Source of the DNA: Desulfobacteraceae bacterium
GTDB lineage: Bacteria > Desulfobacterota > Desulfobacteria > Desulfobacterales > Desulfobacteraceae
Assembly: GCA_003354055.1 (NCBI GenBank)
Contig: PIVQ01000129.1
Span: 1 to 12,993 of the forward strand
DNA: 12,993 nt
Direction: 5' to 3'
Shown here piece after piece: positions 5,815 to 12,993 of the stretch. Within the stretch, counting starts at the first letter, position 1. Each line of letters opens with the position of its first letter. A model generated the notes under the pieces. It did no database searches, was not told the DNA's origin, and worked only from the letters and a program-made list of their open reading frames with translations. The translations under genes and the position numbers were made by a program.

Positions 5815-6945
5815 TTGAATCACCAGGTCCAGCCGATCACCAAACAGGAGATCACCCAATTTGCCAGTTCCCACGGCTTTGAGGATGTGGGATTTACCAC
5901 TGCCGCCCCCTTTGATGACCATAGAGCCTTCCTGAAAAACCGGAATGCTGAATATGGCTGGGCAAGGGAAAAAGGCCTGGCACTTCTTGAAGGCACGGAT
6001 CCCCGGACCATTCTTCCCGACGCCAAAGCCATTATTATCCTGATGGAAGTCTATGTCCGCCACACCTATCCCAGAGAGATGGAAGCCCATTTCGGGCGAT
6101 GCTATCTGGATGACGACCGGATAACCAAACACGGCCTTGCCAAACGAATCAGGGCTTTTAGAGGGGAACTGATCGCAAGGGGAATCAAAACAAAATGCCC
6201 CTTCAACCTTCCCCACAGGGCAGCCGCCGCCAGAGCCGGCATGGGTACATTCGGTAAAAACTGCCTCTTTTATTCCCATAAAATCGCCCGAAAGAGCTCC
6301 TGGATCTTACCCATTGCAATTGTCATTGATCAGGAACTTGAACCGGATGCCCCCACAACCGGAATGGGATGCCCTGACTTTTGTAAAAACACCTGTATTG
6401 CCGCCTGCCCTACCCGGGCGTTAAAGGGCAACGGCACCATTGATCCCAGACGCTGTATTTCCTATCTGTCCTATTTCGGGGAAGATTTGACACCTGAAGA
6501 ACTCCGGGAACCCATGGGCATCATGGTGTATGGGTGTGACCGCTGCCAGAATGTCTGCCCCAGGAATGAAGCATGGCTGGCAAAAGACCGTCCACTGAAT
6601 CCCAGAGTAGCGGCCAAGGCAAAGGACTTTTCCCTGACCCGCTTGCTGCATATGGACAAACCATATTTTGAAACAAAAATCTGGCCCCATATGTTTTATA
6701 TGGATTCCACTGAGATATGGCGATGGAAAATGAATGTGGCAAGGGCCATGGGCAACACCCGTGACAGGGATTTTGTTCCTGAGCTGATTCGTGCATTACA
6801 CCCTGGCCAGGATGAACGTGTCAGCGCCATGATCGCCTGGTCCTTGGGGAAACTGGGTGGTCAAAACGCCCGAAATACTCTGGCTAATTTTAAAAAGGAT
6901 GCATCAGGTACCGTACTGGAAGAAATCACAAAGGCACTAAGATAA
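5815..6945 (+). CDS. QueG-like (COG1600) double [4Fe-4S] protein, probably not a true epoxyqueuosine reductase
   Basis: A TTG start gives 376 residues. The sequence follows QueG throughout: an N-terminal DUF1730-type region, AAARAGMGTFGKN (137-149), first cluster motif C186-C190-C194-C198P, RRCISYLSYF (212-221), YGCDRCQNVCPRN (239-251) and a C-terminal helical HEAT-like part including WKMNVARAMGN (304-314). QueG reduces epoxyqueuosine in tRNA with cobalamin and two [4Fe-4S] clusters. Two features argue against that role here. The first motif is C-x3-C-x3-C-x3-CP instead of C-x2-C-x2-C-x3-CP, and by hand alignment the position of the catalytic Asp (VDSAP-type motif) falls on Cys128 in KTKCPFNLP. 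It is more likely a paralogue with another reductive substrate. It is first in a three-gene operon with a 30-bp gap to the next gene and lies downstream of the TetR sites. Confidence 0.85.
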   Translation: MNHQVQPITKQEITQFASSHGFEDVGFTTAAPFDDHRAFLKNRNAEYGWAREKGLALLEGTDPRTILPDAKAIIILMEVYVRHTYPREMEAHFGRCYLDDDRITKHGLAKRIRAFRGELIARGIKTKCPFNLPHRAAAARAGMGTFGKNCLFYSHKIARKSSWILPIAIVIDQELEPDAPTTGMGCPDFCKNTCIAACPTRALKGNGTIDPRRCISYLSYFGEDLTPEELREPMGIMVYGCDRCQNVCPRNEAWLAKDRPLNPRVAAKAKDFSLTRLLHMDKPYFETKIWPHMFYMDSTEIWRWKMNVARAMGNTRDRDFVPELIRALHPGQDERVSAMIAWSLGKLGGQNARNTLANFKKDASGTVLEEITKALR

Positions 6946-6975
6946 ACCAAGTGCATTCACCTACGGAGGACAGCA

Positions 6976-8043
6976 ATGACAGACCCCATCTTCAGACAAC
7001 TCCAGAAACAACTGGATCAATATTCTCTTGGATTTCCCGCCACGAAATCAGGCATTGAAATTCTTATCCTTGAAAAACTATTTACCATTGAACACGCTAG
7101 AATATTTCTTCAGCTCACCCCCATGCTTGAGACGCCTGAGGCCATTGCCCCAAAAACCAAGATGGATGCGGATAAGGCCGCAGTCACTCTGGCCGACATG
7201 GCAGACAGGGGTCTGCTCTTTTCCCTGAAAAAGGCCGACAACGTCCGGTACGGCGCCATCCCCTTTGTACACGGCCTTTTTGAATTCCAAATCAACAAAA
7301 TGGACAGAGAATTGGCAGCCATGGTCCGCCAATATATGGATGAAGAGTTCAAGGATGCCATGGCAGCGTCCCTATCCAATTTCCTGCGGGTTATCCCGGT
7401 GCAAAAATCCGTGGATGCCCGCAGCCGGGTGGCAGCCTATGAGGATGCCGTAAAAATTCTTGAAAATGCCGATCCTATAGTAATCACGGAGTGTGCCTGC
7501 CGCAAATCCTCAAAAATGATCGATACGGCCTGCGACAAACCATTGGAGGTCTGTTTCATGTTCGGATCAATGGGCCAGTATTACCTGGATCATGACATGG
7601 GGCGGAAGATTGATGCCCAGGAAGGGGCACGCATTCTGTCCCATGCTCACGACAGCGGCCTTGTGACCCAGCCGGCCACCGCGCAGAACCCCAGCGGCAT
7701 GTGCAATTGCTGCGGCGATTGCTGCGGTCCTCTGACATCCTTAAAAGGTCATCCCAAACCCGCAGAACTGGTTTTTACCAACCACTTTGCAATAGTTGAC
7801 CAGGATCTTTGTACCGGATGCGAGATTTGCCTTGACCGCTGCCAGATGGATGCTTTTTTGATGAATGACGACACACTGGCACAGATAAATAAGGATCGGT
7901 GTATTGGGTGCGGCCTCTGCGTGACCACCTGCCCCACCGAGGCAATAACCCTTGAACAAAAACCAGAAGACGCATTTTTAGAACCGCCTGCAAACAGCTT
8001 TGAACAGATGATGACCATGGCACAGAAAAGAGGAGTGATATAA
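6976..8043 (+). CDS. Ferredoxin-like protein with two [4Fe-4S] motifs and extra Cys clusters
   Basis: This 355-residue protein starts at an ATG with GGAGG six bases upstream. The first ~110 residues are helical and may include a winged-helix-like region (about 60-105). The middle carries a Cys-rich region: ECAC (172-175), Cys186, Cys193 and CNCCGDCC (243-250), a pattern also seen in other large anaerobe ferredoxin-like proteins. The C-terminus has two ferredoxin motifs, C279-C282-C285-C289 and C309-C312-C315-C319P, so at least two [4Fe-4S] clusters are expected. The first motif has Gln, not Pro, after its last Cys. No membrane segment or signal is seen, so it is probably cytoplasmic and carries electrons. 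It lies between the QueG-like gene (30 bp) and the acyl-CoA ligase (25 bp), so the three are surely co-transcribed. The partner and substrate are unknown. Confidence 0.85.
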   Translation: MTDPIFRQLQKQLDQYSLGFPATKSGIEILILEKLFTIEHARIFLQLTPMLETPEAIAPKTKMDADKAAVTLADMADRGLLFSLKKADNVRYGAIPFVHGLFEFQINKMDRELAAMVRQYMDEEFKDAMAASLSNFLRVIPVQKSVDARSRVAAYEDAVKILENADPIVITECACRKSSKMIDTACDKPLEVCFMFGSMGQYYLDHDMGRKIDAQEGARILSHAHDSGLVTQPATAQNPSGMCNCCGDCCGPLTSLKGHPKPAELVFTNHFAIVDQDLCTGCEICLDRCQMDAFLMNDDTLAQINKDRCIGCGLCVTTCPTEAITLEQKPEDAFLEPPANSFEQMMTMAQKRGVI

Positions 8044-8068
8044 CTACCAATAATTTAAAGGAGAAAAG

Positions 8069-9802
8069 ATGACCCATCAAGACTGGCAAACCCCTTTCTG
8101 GCCCAAAGGCGTATCCCACACAATAGAGGATTATAAAGTTCCTCTATTTGACCTCCTGGACAAATCCGCCCAAAAGTATCCTGACAATGTGTTTAGCATT
8201 TTTGGCGGCGGGACCCGGACGTATGCCCAGGCCAAGGATACGGCAGACAGAGTTGCCAATTTTCTGACTGAAAAAGGCATTCGAAAGGGGGATAAGGTGG
8301 CCATCTTTCTCCCCAACCTGCCGCAGTTTCCTGAAATTTTCTTCGGCATCCTGAAAACCGGTGCGGTTGCCGTGAACTGCAATCCTATTTATACGGCCCC
8401 GGAACTCAACCACCAGCTCAATGACTCGGAATCCAAAGTGGTCTTCTGCATGGATCACCCTGAATTTTATAAAAACACAGTGGCTGCGGTCAAAGGTACC
8501 GGCGTTAAAACCATTGTGGTCTGCAACATCAAATCTTATCTGCCCAAGATCAAAGGCTTTATAGGCAGTCTTTTGGGGAAAATTCCCAAGGCAGATATAA
8601 TTGAACCGGGCCATCTCATGTTTGACGACATCGTGGCCAACGCATCCCCCAATCCGCCGGATGTTACCATTGACCCTGAAAATGATACAGCTGTTATGCT
8701 CTATACCGGCGGCACGACCGGCTTACCCAAAGGCGCAGAACTCGTCCACACCAATTTCACCCATAATGCAAAGGCATCCCTGGAATGGTGCAGACTTGTC
8801 CAGACAAAGGGAGGCCCCCCTGAAAAACTCTATGAAGGAGACTTTCATACCATACTGGGGGTATTGCCCTGGTACCATAGTTTCGGACTTACCGGGGCTA
8901 TGCTGGTGGCCGTTTCTCTGGGTGCCAAGATCATCTGTATCCCTGATCCCAGGGCAGGAAATCCGCCCTTTACAGAGGTACTCAAGACCGTGAACAAGTA
9001 CCGCCCGACCTTCATGTCTGCCGTACCCACCATTTTTGTGGCCTTTGCCAATCATCCTGATCTTGGCAAATACGATGTTTCTTCTTTTCTGGGATGTATT
9101 TCCGGCGGAGCGCCACTGCCTCCTGAAGTCTGCAGAGAATTTGAAGACAAAACCGGGGCCATTATCTTTGAGGCATACGGCCTGACCGAAACGGCACCGG
9201 CACTCACCGCGAACCCAACCTTTAGGGAAACCCGGAAAATCGGTTCAATCGGATTTCCCCTGCCGGATACGGACATGAAAATACTGAACATTGATGATTC
9301 GACTATAGAGATGCCCAGAGGGGAGGACGGGGAGTTAGCCGCCTGCGGCCCCCAGGTTATGAAAGGATATTGGAACCGGCCCGAAGCCAATGATGAGACC
9401 TTTATCCACATTGATGGAAAGCGTTATTTTCTCACCGGAGATATCGGTCACATAGACAAAGACGGCTATGTGGTCATCACTGACCGGAAAAAGGATATGA
9501 TCCTGGTTGGCGGATTCAATGTATATCCAAGGGATGTGGAAGATATTCTCTTCACCCATCCAAAGGTGGAACTGGCAGCCGTCATCGGCGTACCTGACGC
9601 CAAAAGTGGGGAAACGGTCAAGGCCTACCTCAAACTCAAAGCCGGGGAAACCGCCACGGCAGAAGAGATCATGGCGTTCTGCAAAGAAAACATGGCCGGA
9701 TACAAACGTCCCCGGCAGATCGAGTTCAGGGACGACATTCCCATGTCCAATGTGGGCAAGATACTCCGGCGTGTATTAAGGGATGAAGTTTTAGAGAACT
9801 AA
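8069..9802 (+). CDS. Long-chain fatty-acid--CoA ligase (FadD-like AMP-forming synthetase)
   Basis: The 577-residue protein has all core motifs of the adenylate-forming superfamily: P-loop YTGGTTGLPKG (212-222), the YHSFG segment (269-273), SGGAPLPPEV (345-354), YGLTET (370-375), YFLTGDIG (453-460), DRKKDMILVGGFNVYPRDVE (472-491) and the C-terminal catalytic Lys564 in NVGKILRR. Length and the L-motif resemble long- and medium-chain acyl-CoA ligases. It should activate a carboxylic acid to acyl-CoA using ATP and CoA. Chain length or aromatic preference cannot be decided by eye. AAAGGAG precedes the ATG. It is the last gene of the TetR-controlled operon, and a strong hairpin follows 15 bp after its stop. 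Pairing with two Fe-S proteins suggests that activation is followed by a redox step on the acyl-CoA, or that these proteins feed electrons to it; this is inference. Confidence 0.94.
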   Translation: MTHQDWQTPFWPKGVSHTIEDYKVPLFDLLDKSAQKYPDNVFSIFGGGTRTYAQAKDTADRVANFLTEKGIRKGDKVAIFLPNLPQFPEIFFGILKTGAVAVNCNPIYTAPELNHQLNDSESKVVFCMDHPEFYKNTVAAVKGTGVKTIVVCNIKSYLPKIKGFIGSLLGKIPKADIIEPGHLMFDDIVANASPNPPDVTIDPENDTAVMLYTGGTTGLPKGAELVHTNFTHNAKASLEWCRLVQTKGGPPEKLYEGDFHTILGVLPWYHSFGLTGAMLVAVSLGAKIICIPDPRAGNPPFTEVLKTVNKYRPTFMSAVPTIFVAFANHPDLGKYDVSSFLGCISGGAPLPPEVCREFEDKTGAIIFEAYGLTETAPALTANPTFRETRKIGSIGFPLPDTDMKILNIDDSTIEMPRGEDGELAACGPQVMKGYWNRPEANDETFIHIDGKRYFLTGDIGHIDKDGYVVITDRKKDMILVGGFNVYPRDVEDILFTHPKVELAAVIGVPDAKSGETVKAYLKLKAGETATAEEIMAFCKENMAGYKRPRQIEFRDDIPMSNVGKILRRVLRDEVLEN

Positions 9803-9816
9803 AACATAGAACTATG

Positions 9817-9873
9817 ATCTACCTGTGAGACCCGGATCAGGGCGCGACCAGCCAACGGGTCTCACAGGTGGAT
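9817..9873. terminator. Long perfect hairpin after the acyl-CoA ligase operon
   Basis: The left arm 9817-9834 pairs with the right arm 9856-9873 over 18 bp with a single G-U wobble; the inner 14 bp (ACCTGTGAGACCCG and its complement) are perfect. The loop is 21 bases. Its place just after the operon suggests a transcript end or 3' stabiliser, but no T tract follows on either strand, so it is not a classical factor-independent terminator. A dispersed repeat or recombination site is the alternative. Confidence 0.45.
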
Positions 9874-9900
9874 AATTAAAAAGAGAATAGACTTCCCCAC

Positions 9901-10080
9901 GTGATTTATCTCCCGGAATACGAGGCACCTCTGTCAGCCAAACAACCGACTGAAATTATTAGCATTCTACAACATAAAAATTCAAAAAACAGAACTTTTA
10001 TACAGAAGGAAACTGTGATATGGTGGCCCCGGCTTGCTGATACCAAGGAGATGAATGCGGCGCGGTTAAGGTATTTTTAA
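9901..10080 (+). CDS. Possible small ORF, 59 residues, function unknown
   Basis: From a GTG at 9901 the frame stays open for 59 codons to a TAA at 10078-10080, beginning MIYLPEYEAPLSAKQ and ending MNAARLRYF. The composition is protein-like, with a WWPRL segment and mixed charged and hydrophobic residues. There is no clear ribosome site at 9901; an internal GTG at 10015 has AAGGA just before it and would give 21 residues. It could be a short real protein, a leader, or the remnant of a larger gene. I do not recognise it. It ends 26 bp before the FapA-like gene. Confidence 0.3.
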   Translation: MIYLPEYEAPLSAKQPTEIISILQHKNSKNRTFIQKETVIWWPRLADTKEMNAARLRYF

Positions 10081-10106
10081 CGGCTATACTGAAACTTAGG
10101 AGCAAT

Positions 10107-12182
10107 ATGAGGGTTAATGAGTTAAATCAGAAGAATTCATTAATTATTAAAGTCGCCTTATTTCTCAACTATCTTTCAAAAGATAATTATCAAAAACTCG
10201 CTTTGGATATCAAAAAGGAAAACAACCCCGACGTTGATATCCTTAAACACATGCGGATAAAAAATTTTATCCGCCACATGGACATCAGCGTGCTTCGCCG
10301 AAACTGTTCGGTATTTGATACAGCACACAAGGATATGCGATTCGGCCAATTGTGTGTGGCATTTGGATTTTTAACCCGATTTAATCTTGAGCTTGCCATA
10401 GATGAGCAAGAACGGCTGGCAATAGTTGGGAATTCTATCCGCCTGGGAAAATTATTGGTGGATGCGGGAATGCTTGACAAAGGCCAGCGAAATCTTGTCG
10501 TTCACAAACAAAGGGGAGAATCCCATTATCCCAAGTGCCAAGCCCGAGTGGCTTCAAAAGAAGAAGCGGGCACAAAAACGGATCCCCCAGAGCAATTACC
10601 GTCTTCCCACCCATCCCCCGATATTGACATGACCCTGTTCAGGGAGATCCGTGAAACCGATGTCATTATTCTGATACAAAATGATGCCTTAAAGGCCTAT
10701 CTTCTGAAAACGGATCTTTTTGATTCGAATTTGAGAGTCACTGATTTAAAAGAACTGATGGGGAAAAATGGTATCATATATGGCATACCAGATGATGACA
10801 GCCTCTCCAATTTTATTAAAGATCCCGCATACACCAAGACCCTTTTTGAAACAGCCGACGGTGTCCCGGGGATAGACGGAAGCGATGCTCAAATTGTGTA
10901 CATGTTTGAAAGAGACTATCTTAAACCAGGACTTCTTTCCCCGGACGGGTCCATGGATTTCAAAGACAGGGGAGAGATCCCCTTTGTCAGCAGGGGTGAT
11001 GTTCTGGCAGAAAAAATACCGCCCAAACAAGGCAGGGACGGCATTAATATTTTCGGAGATGTAATACCGACGGCGGAACCCGCGGGTATCGACCTGACGC
11101 CCGGAAAAGGGGTCAGGCTTTCCAAGGATCAATTCAAGGCGATAGCAGAGGTTGACGGCAACCCCAAGGTAACGTCCTTAAATGAAATTTCCGTGAACGA
11201 TGCCTATATCATCAAAGGCGATGTCGACTATAAAACAGGCCATGTTAAATTTGATAAAAACATTTTTATCACCGGGTCCATAAAAAATGGATTTCGGGTC
11301 GAAGGCATTGATGTTGTTGTAAATCGACTGGACGGCGGCATTATCAAGGCCCGTGGCGATGTATTTATCCAAGGCGGGGTTACGGAATCTGTGATTGAGG
11401 CAAAGGGAAAAATAAAGGCCGGTTTTATCCATCGATCCAGAGTTTCCTGCATGGGTGAGGTCATGGTCTCAAAAGAGATGGTTGACTCGGATGCCGTTCT
11501 TGAAGGTGGTTTTGACATGCCCCATGGAAGACTGTTTTCATCCAGGGTCTGTGCAAAGGGCGGGGCAAAGATTTACCGGGTCGGGTCTGAAAAAACAGAA
11601 CCGGCCACTATCGTTGTCGGCACCTCAGGTTATCTTGAGAAAGAACTCGACAGGGCTGAAAAACAGCTTAAGAAAAGCACAGCAATGATGGAAGAGAACA
11701 CTATTAAAAAAACCGAATTGGAAAAGCAGCTTGAAGACGCCGGAGGAAAGCTTCATAATTTTGAAAAATCCCGACAGCGGACCCTCTCCTTAATGGAGAA
11801 TATGAAGAAAAAATCCAGTTCCAGCCTTGACCTTTTTACCAAAAGCCTGGATGAGGCCGGCGTTAAAATACATGAAATAAAAGATCAAATATCCCTTCTG
11901 GAAACCAAACTCAAAAAACTTAAAAGAGAGGCCACGGCCTGCGCAGAGTTGGTGAAAAAATGCTTTCAAGATAAATTCGACCTTAAACGGATCAACGAGG
12001 TCAATCGACCCAAACCAGTGTTGGATGTATCCGGTATCATCACATCACGGACAAAGGTCTGTGGCCCTAATACCCAGCTTATTTTAAGTAAGGACCTGGT
12101 ACGATCCAGAATAATGGAAATGAACGCCGCAAACAATGGAAGTAACCGTGCGTCCAGAGAACTGGTCATTACGTCCCTCTAA
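10107..12182 (+). CDS. FapA/DUF342-family protein with N-terminal MshEN-like motifs
   Basis: This 691-residue protein starts at an ATG with TAGGAG four bases upstream. The central part (about 180-510) is the FapA (DUF342) domain, recognisable from FVSRGDVLAEKIPPKQGRDG (293-312), NIFGDVIP (314-321), the Gly-rich repetitive strands IIKGDVDYKTGHVKFDKNIF (368-387) and GGIIKARGDVFIQGGV (410-425), which suggest a right-handed beta-helix. A long coiled coil follows (about 508-610), then a short C-terminal beta region. The N-terminus has two 24-residue motifs, R78-FGQLCVAFG...Q101 and R112-LGKLLVDAG...Q135, resembling the tandem RLGxxLVxxG...Q motifs of the MshEN (type II secretion ATPase N-terminal) domain, a known c-di-GMP binder. 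FapA proteins have been linked to flagellar assembly in Vibrio, but the role here is unknown. A low-complexity Pro/Ser linker lies near 155-172. It appears to be a single-gene unit, convergent with the hydrolase gene. Confidence 0.88.
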   Translation: MRVNELNQKNSLIIKVALFLNYLSKDNYQKLALDIKKENNPDVDILKHMRIKNFIRHMDISVLRRNCSVFDTAHKDMRFGQLCVAFGFLTRFNLELAIDEQERLAIVGNSIRLGKLLVDAGMLDKGQRNLVVHKQRGESHYPKCQARVASKEEAGTKTDPPEQLPSSHPSPDIDMTLFREIRETDVIILIQNDALKAYLLKTDLFDSNLRVTDLKELMGKNGIIYGIPDDDSLSNFIKDPAYTKTLFETADGVPGIDGSDAQIVYMFERDYLKPGLLSPDGSMDFKDRGEIPFVSRGDVLAEKIPPKQGRDGINIFGDVIPTAEPAGIDLTPGKGVRLSKDQFKAIAEVDGNPKVTSLNEISVNDAYIIKGDVDYKTGHVKFDKNIFITGSIKNGFRVEGIDVVVNRLDGGIIKARGDVFIQGGVTESVIEAKGKIKAGFIHRSRVSCMGEVMVSKEMVDSDAVLEGGFDMPHGRLFSSRVCAKGGAKIYRVGSEKTEPATIVVGTSGYLEKELDRAEKQLKKSTAMMEENTIKKTELEKQLEDAGGKLHNFEKSRQRTLSLMENMKKKSSSSLDLFTKSLDEAGVKIHEIKDQISLLETKLKKLKREATACAELVKKCFQDKFDLKRINEVNRPKPVLDVSGIITSRTKVCGPNTQLILSKDLVRSRIMEMNAANNGSNRASRELVITSL

Positions 12183-12217
12183 GATACTTAGGGGCTTTTC
12201 CCACAGACAAACCAGTC

Positions 12218-12993
12218 TTAAAGACGAATCATCTCACCCGGGCGGTCAGGGCCGGCCACAGAAAGTACCGTATCTGATCCGTTCAATCCCTTGGCAACTT
12301 CTTCAAAGGCTTTATTGGGGCAGTTGTTCTCTTCGCTGAGATGGGCCAGAACCAGATGAGACAGATCCTGGTGCAGGAGTTCAGCCACAAGGTCCCGGGT
12401 CTCCTGGTTGGACAGATGGCCGGTTCTTGATTTGATCCGCTGTTTCAGATGCCAGGGATAAGGACCGTCGACCAGCATCTGGGGATCATGGTTGGCCTCC
12501 AGGTACAGGGCGTTACTCTGACGCAGATGATTTTTTACCAGGTTGGTTGCAATTCCTAAGTCGGTGGCAAGGCCGATCTTTTTCCCGCCGTAACTTAAAG
12601 TCATTCCGGCAGGATCACGGGCATCATGGGAAATGGAAAATGGATTGATGGTCAGGTCATCAACCTCAAAGGCTACACCGCATTCAAAAAACTTCAAATG
12701 CTCTATTTTGCCTAAGCGTTTACAGGCGCTATAGGTCTCCTTCGTAATATAAACAGGGATATCGAACCTGCGGCTCAATATCCCTGCGCCTAGCACATGA
12801 TCTGTATGTTCATGGGTGATGATGATGGCTTTCAGGTTTTCAGGGGTTTGCCCCACCTGTGACAGACGTCGCTGCGTCTCAATACCTGAAAGCCCGGCAT
12901 CAACCAATACTGCTGTATCCTCAGTGGATACAAAGACAGAGTTCCCCTTGCTGCCGCTGGCAAGGGGACACATACAGAAAGATTTATTCTTTT
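12218..12993 (-). CDS. YycJ/WalJ-type metallo-beta-lactamase-fold hydrolase (5' end outside window)
   Basis: Reading from the internal ATG at 12973, 251 residues are seen. The metal-binding motif THEHTDH (53-59) is followed by His116, Asp138, His162 (EANHD), GHLSN (185-189) and His211 (LAHLSEENN), the pattern of the YycJ/WalJ branch (Pfam Lactamase_B type) of cytoplasmic nuclease-like hydrolases. The first strand CPLASGSKGNS is family-typical, but members usually have several residues before it. Here the frame stays open past 12973 (NKSFC) to the window edge, and no ribosome site precedes that ATG, so the true start probably lies outside the window. The enzyme probably acts on nucleic acid; the Firmicute WalJ is thought to be a 5'-3' DNA exonuclease, but no substrate can be assigned here. 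It converges on the FapA-like gene with a 35-bp gap and no clear terminator. Confidence 0.9.
   Translation of the reverse strand, partial: KNKSFCMCPLASGSKGNSVFVSTEDTAVLVDAGLSGIETQRRLSQVGQTPENLKAIIITHEHTDHVLGAGILSRRFDIPVYITKETYSACKRLGKIEHLKFFECGVAFEVDDLTINPFSISHDARDPAGMTLSYGGKKIGLATDLGIATNLVKNHLRQSNALYLEANHDPQMLVDGPYPWHLKQRIKSRTGHLSNQETRDLVAELLHQDLSHLVLAHLSEENNCPNKAFEEVAKGLNGSDTVLSVAGPDRPGEMIRL

Larger units (their letters stand above)
9803..10106. other. Intergenic region with hairpin and a possible small ORF
   Basis: This 304-bp stretch lies between the acyl-CoA ligase stop and the FapA-like gene. It contains the long hairpin (9817-9873) and an open frame of 59 codons (9901-10080). A TATACT hexamer (10085-10090) could be the -10 of the FapA-like gene, but no good -35 is placed 16-18 bp before it. 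The FapA ribosome site TAGGAG lies at 10097-10102. I see no tRNA or recognisable riboswitch. Confidence 0.5.

Noticed and set aside
5689..6279. Long minus-strand open frame (196 codons) opposite the QueG-like gene
   Set aside because: It runs through the operator region and opposes well-supported coding sequence; no family features.
10022..10038. Sigma-54-like sequence TGGCCCCGGCTTGCT upstream of the FapA-like gene
   Set aside because: Only nine bases separate GG and GC; sigma-54 promoters need ten, and the site is about 70 bp upstream inside the small open frame.
12183..12217. Terminator between the FapA-like and hydrolase genes
   Set aside because: Only 4-bp dyads such as AGAC/GTCT and GGG/CCC are present, with no T tract.

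Overview
The window looks like chromosomal DNA from an anaerobic deltaproteobacterium, most likely a Desulfobacteraceae-type sulfate reducer. This is inferred from moderate GC content, an NtrC-type regulator, a hybrid kinase, Fe-S proteins beside an acyl-CoA ligase, and a FapA-type protein. No marker gene fixes the taxon. There are nine well-supported protein genes plus the first codons of a tenth. I see no rRNA, tRNA, CRISPR array or insertion sequence.

Left part (1-2972, minus strand). A three-gene operon reads leftward: an NfsB-like nitroreductase, a sigma-54-dependent NtrC-family response regulator, and an archaemetzincin-type zinc protease. The gaps are 17 bp and 3 bp. A sequence with exact -24/-12 sigma-54 spacing (2958-2972) precedes the operon, so the regulator may control its own transcription. 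A run of 9-bp tandem repeats sits on the archaemetzincin stop codon and encodes charged Lys/Gln-Arg-Glu triplets in another frame. At the far left, a further minus-strand gene starts at base 18 behind a promoter with a palindrome over its -35 and spacer.

Middle (3112-9802). A membrane-anchored hybrid histidine kinase diverges from the left operon and could partner its response regulator. Next is a minus-strand TetR repressor. It diverges from a plus-strand operon of three genes: a QueG-like double [4Fe-4S] protein, a 355-residue ferredoxin-like Cys-rich protein, and a FadD-type acyl-CoA ligase. The tetR-operon gap holds two matching palindromes (TTTGYAC-N4-GTACAAA) 53 bp apart that flank a TTGACA -35. 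This is the best candidate for a little-described system: an acyl-CoA ligase co-regulated with two Fe-S proteins, one of which resembles epoxyqueuosine reductase but appears to lack its catalytic Asp and has altered cluster spacing. An 18-bp-stem hairpin closes the operon.

Right part (9817-12993). After the hairpin comes a possible 59-codon ORF, then a 691-residue FapA/DUF342 protein whose N-terminus carries two 24-residue MshEN-like motifs, suggesting c-di-GMP input. The last gene is a minus-strand YycJ/WalJ-type metallo-beta-lactamase-fold hydrolase whose start appears to lie beyond the window edge.
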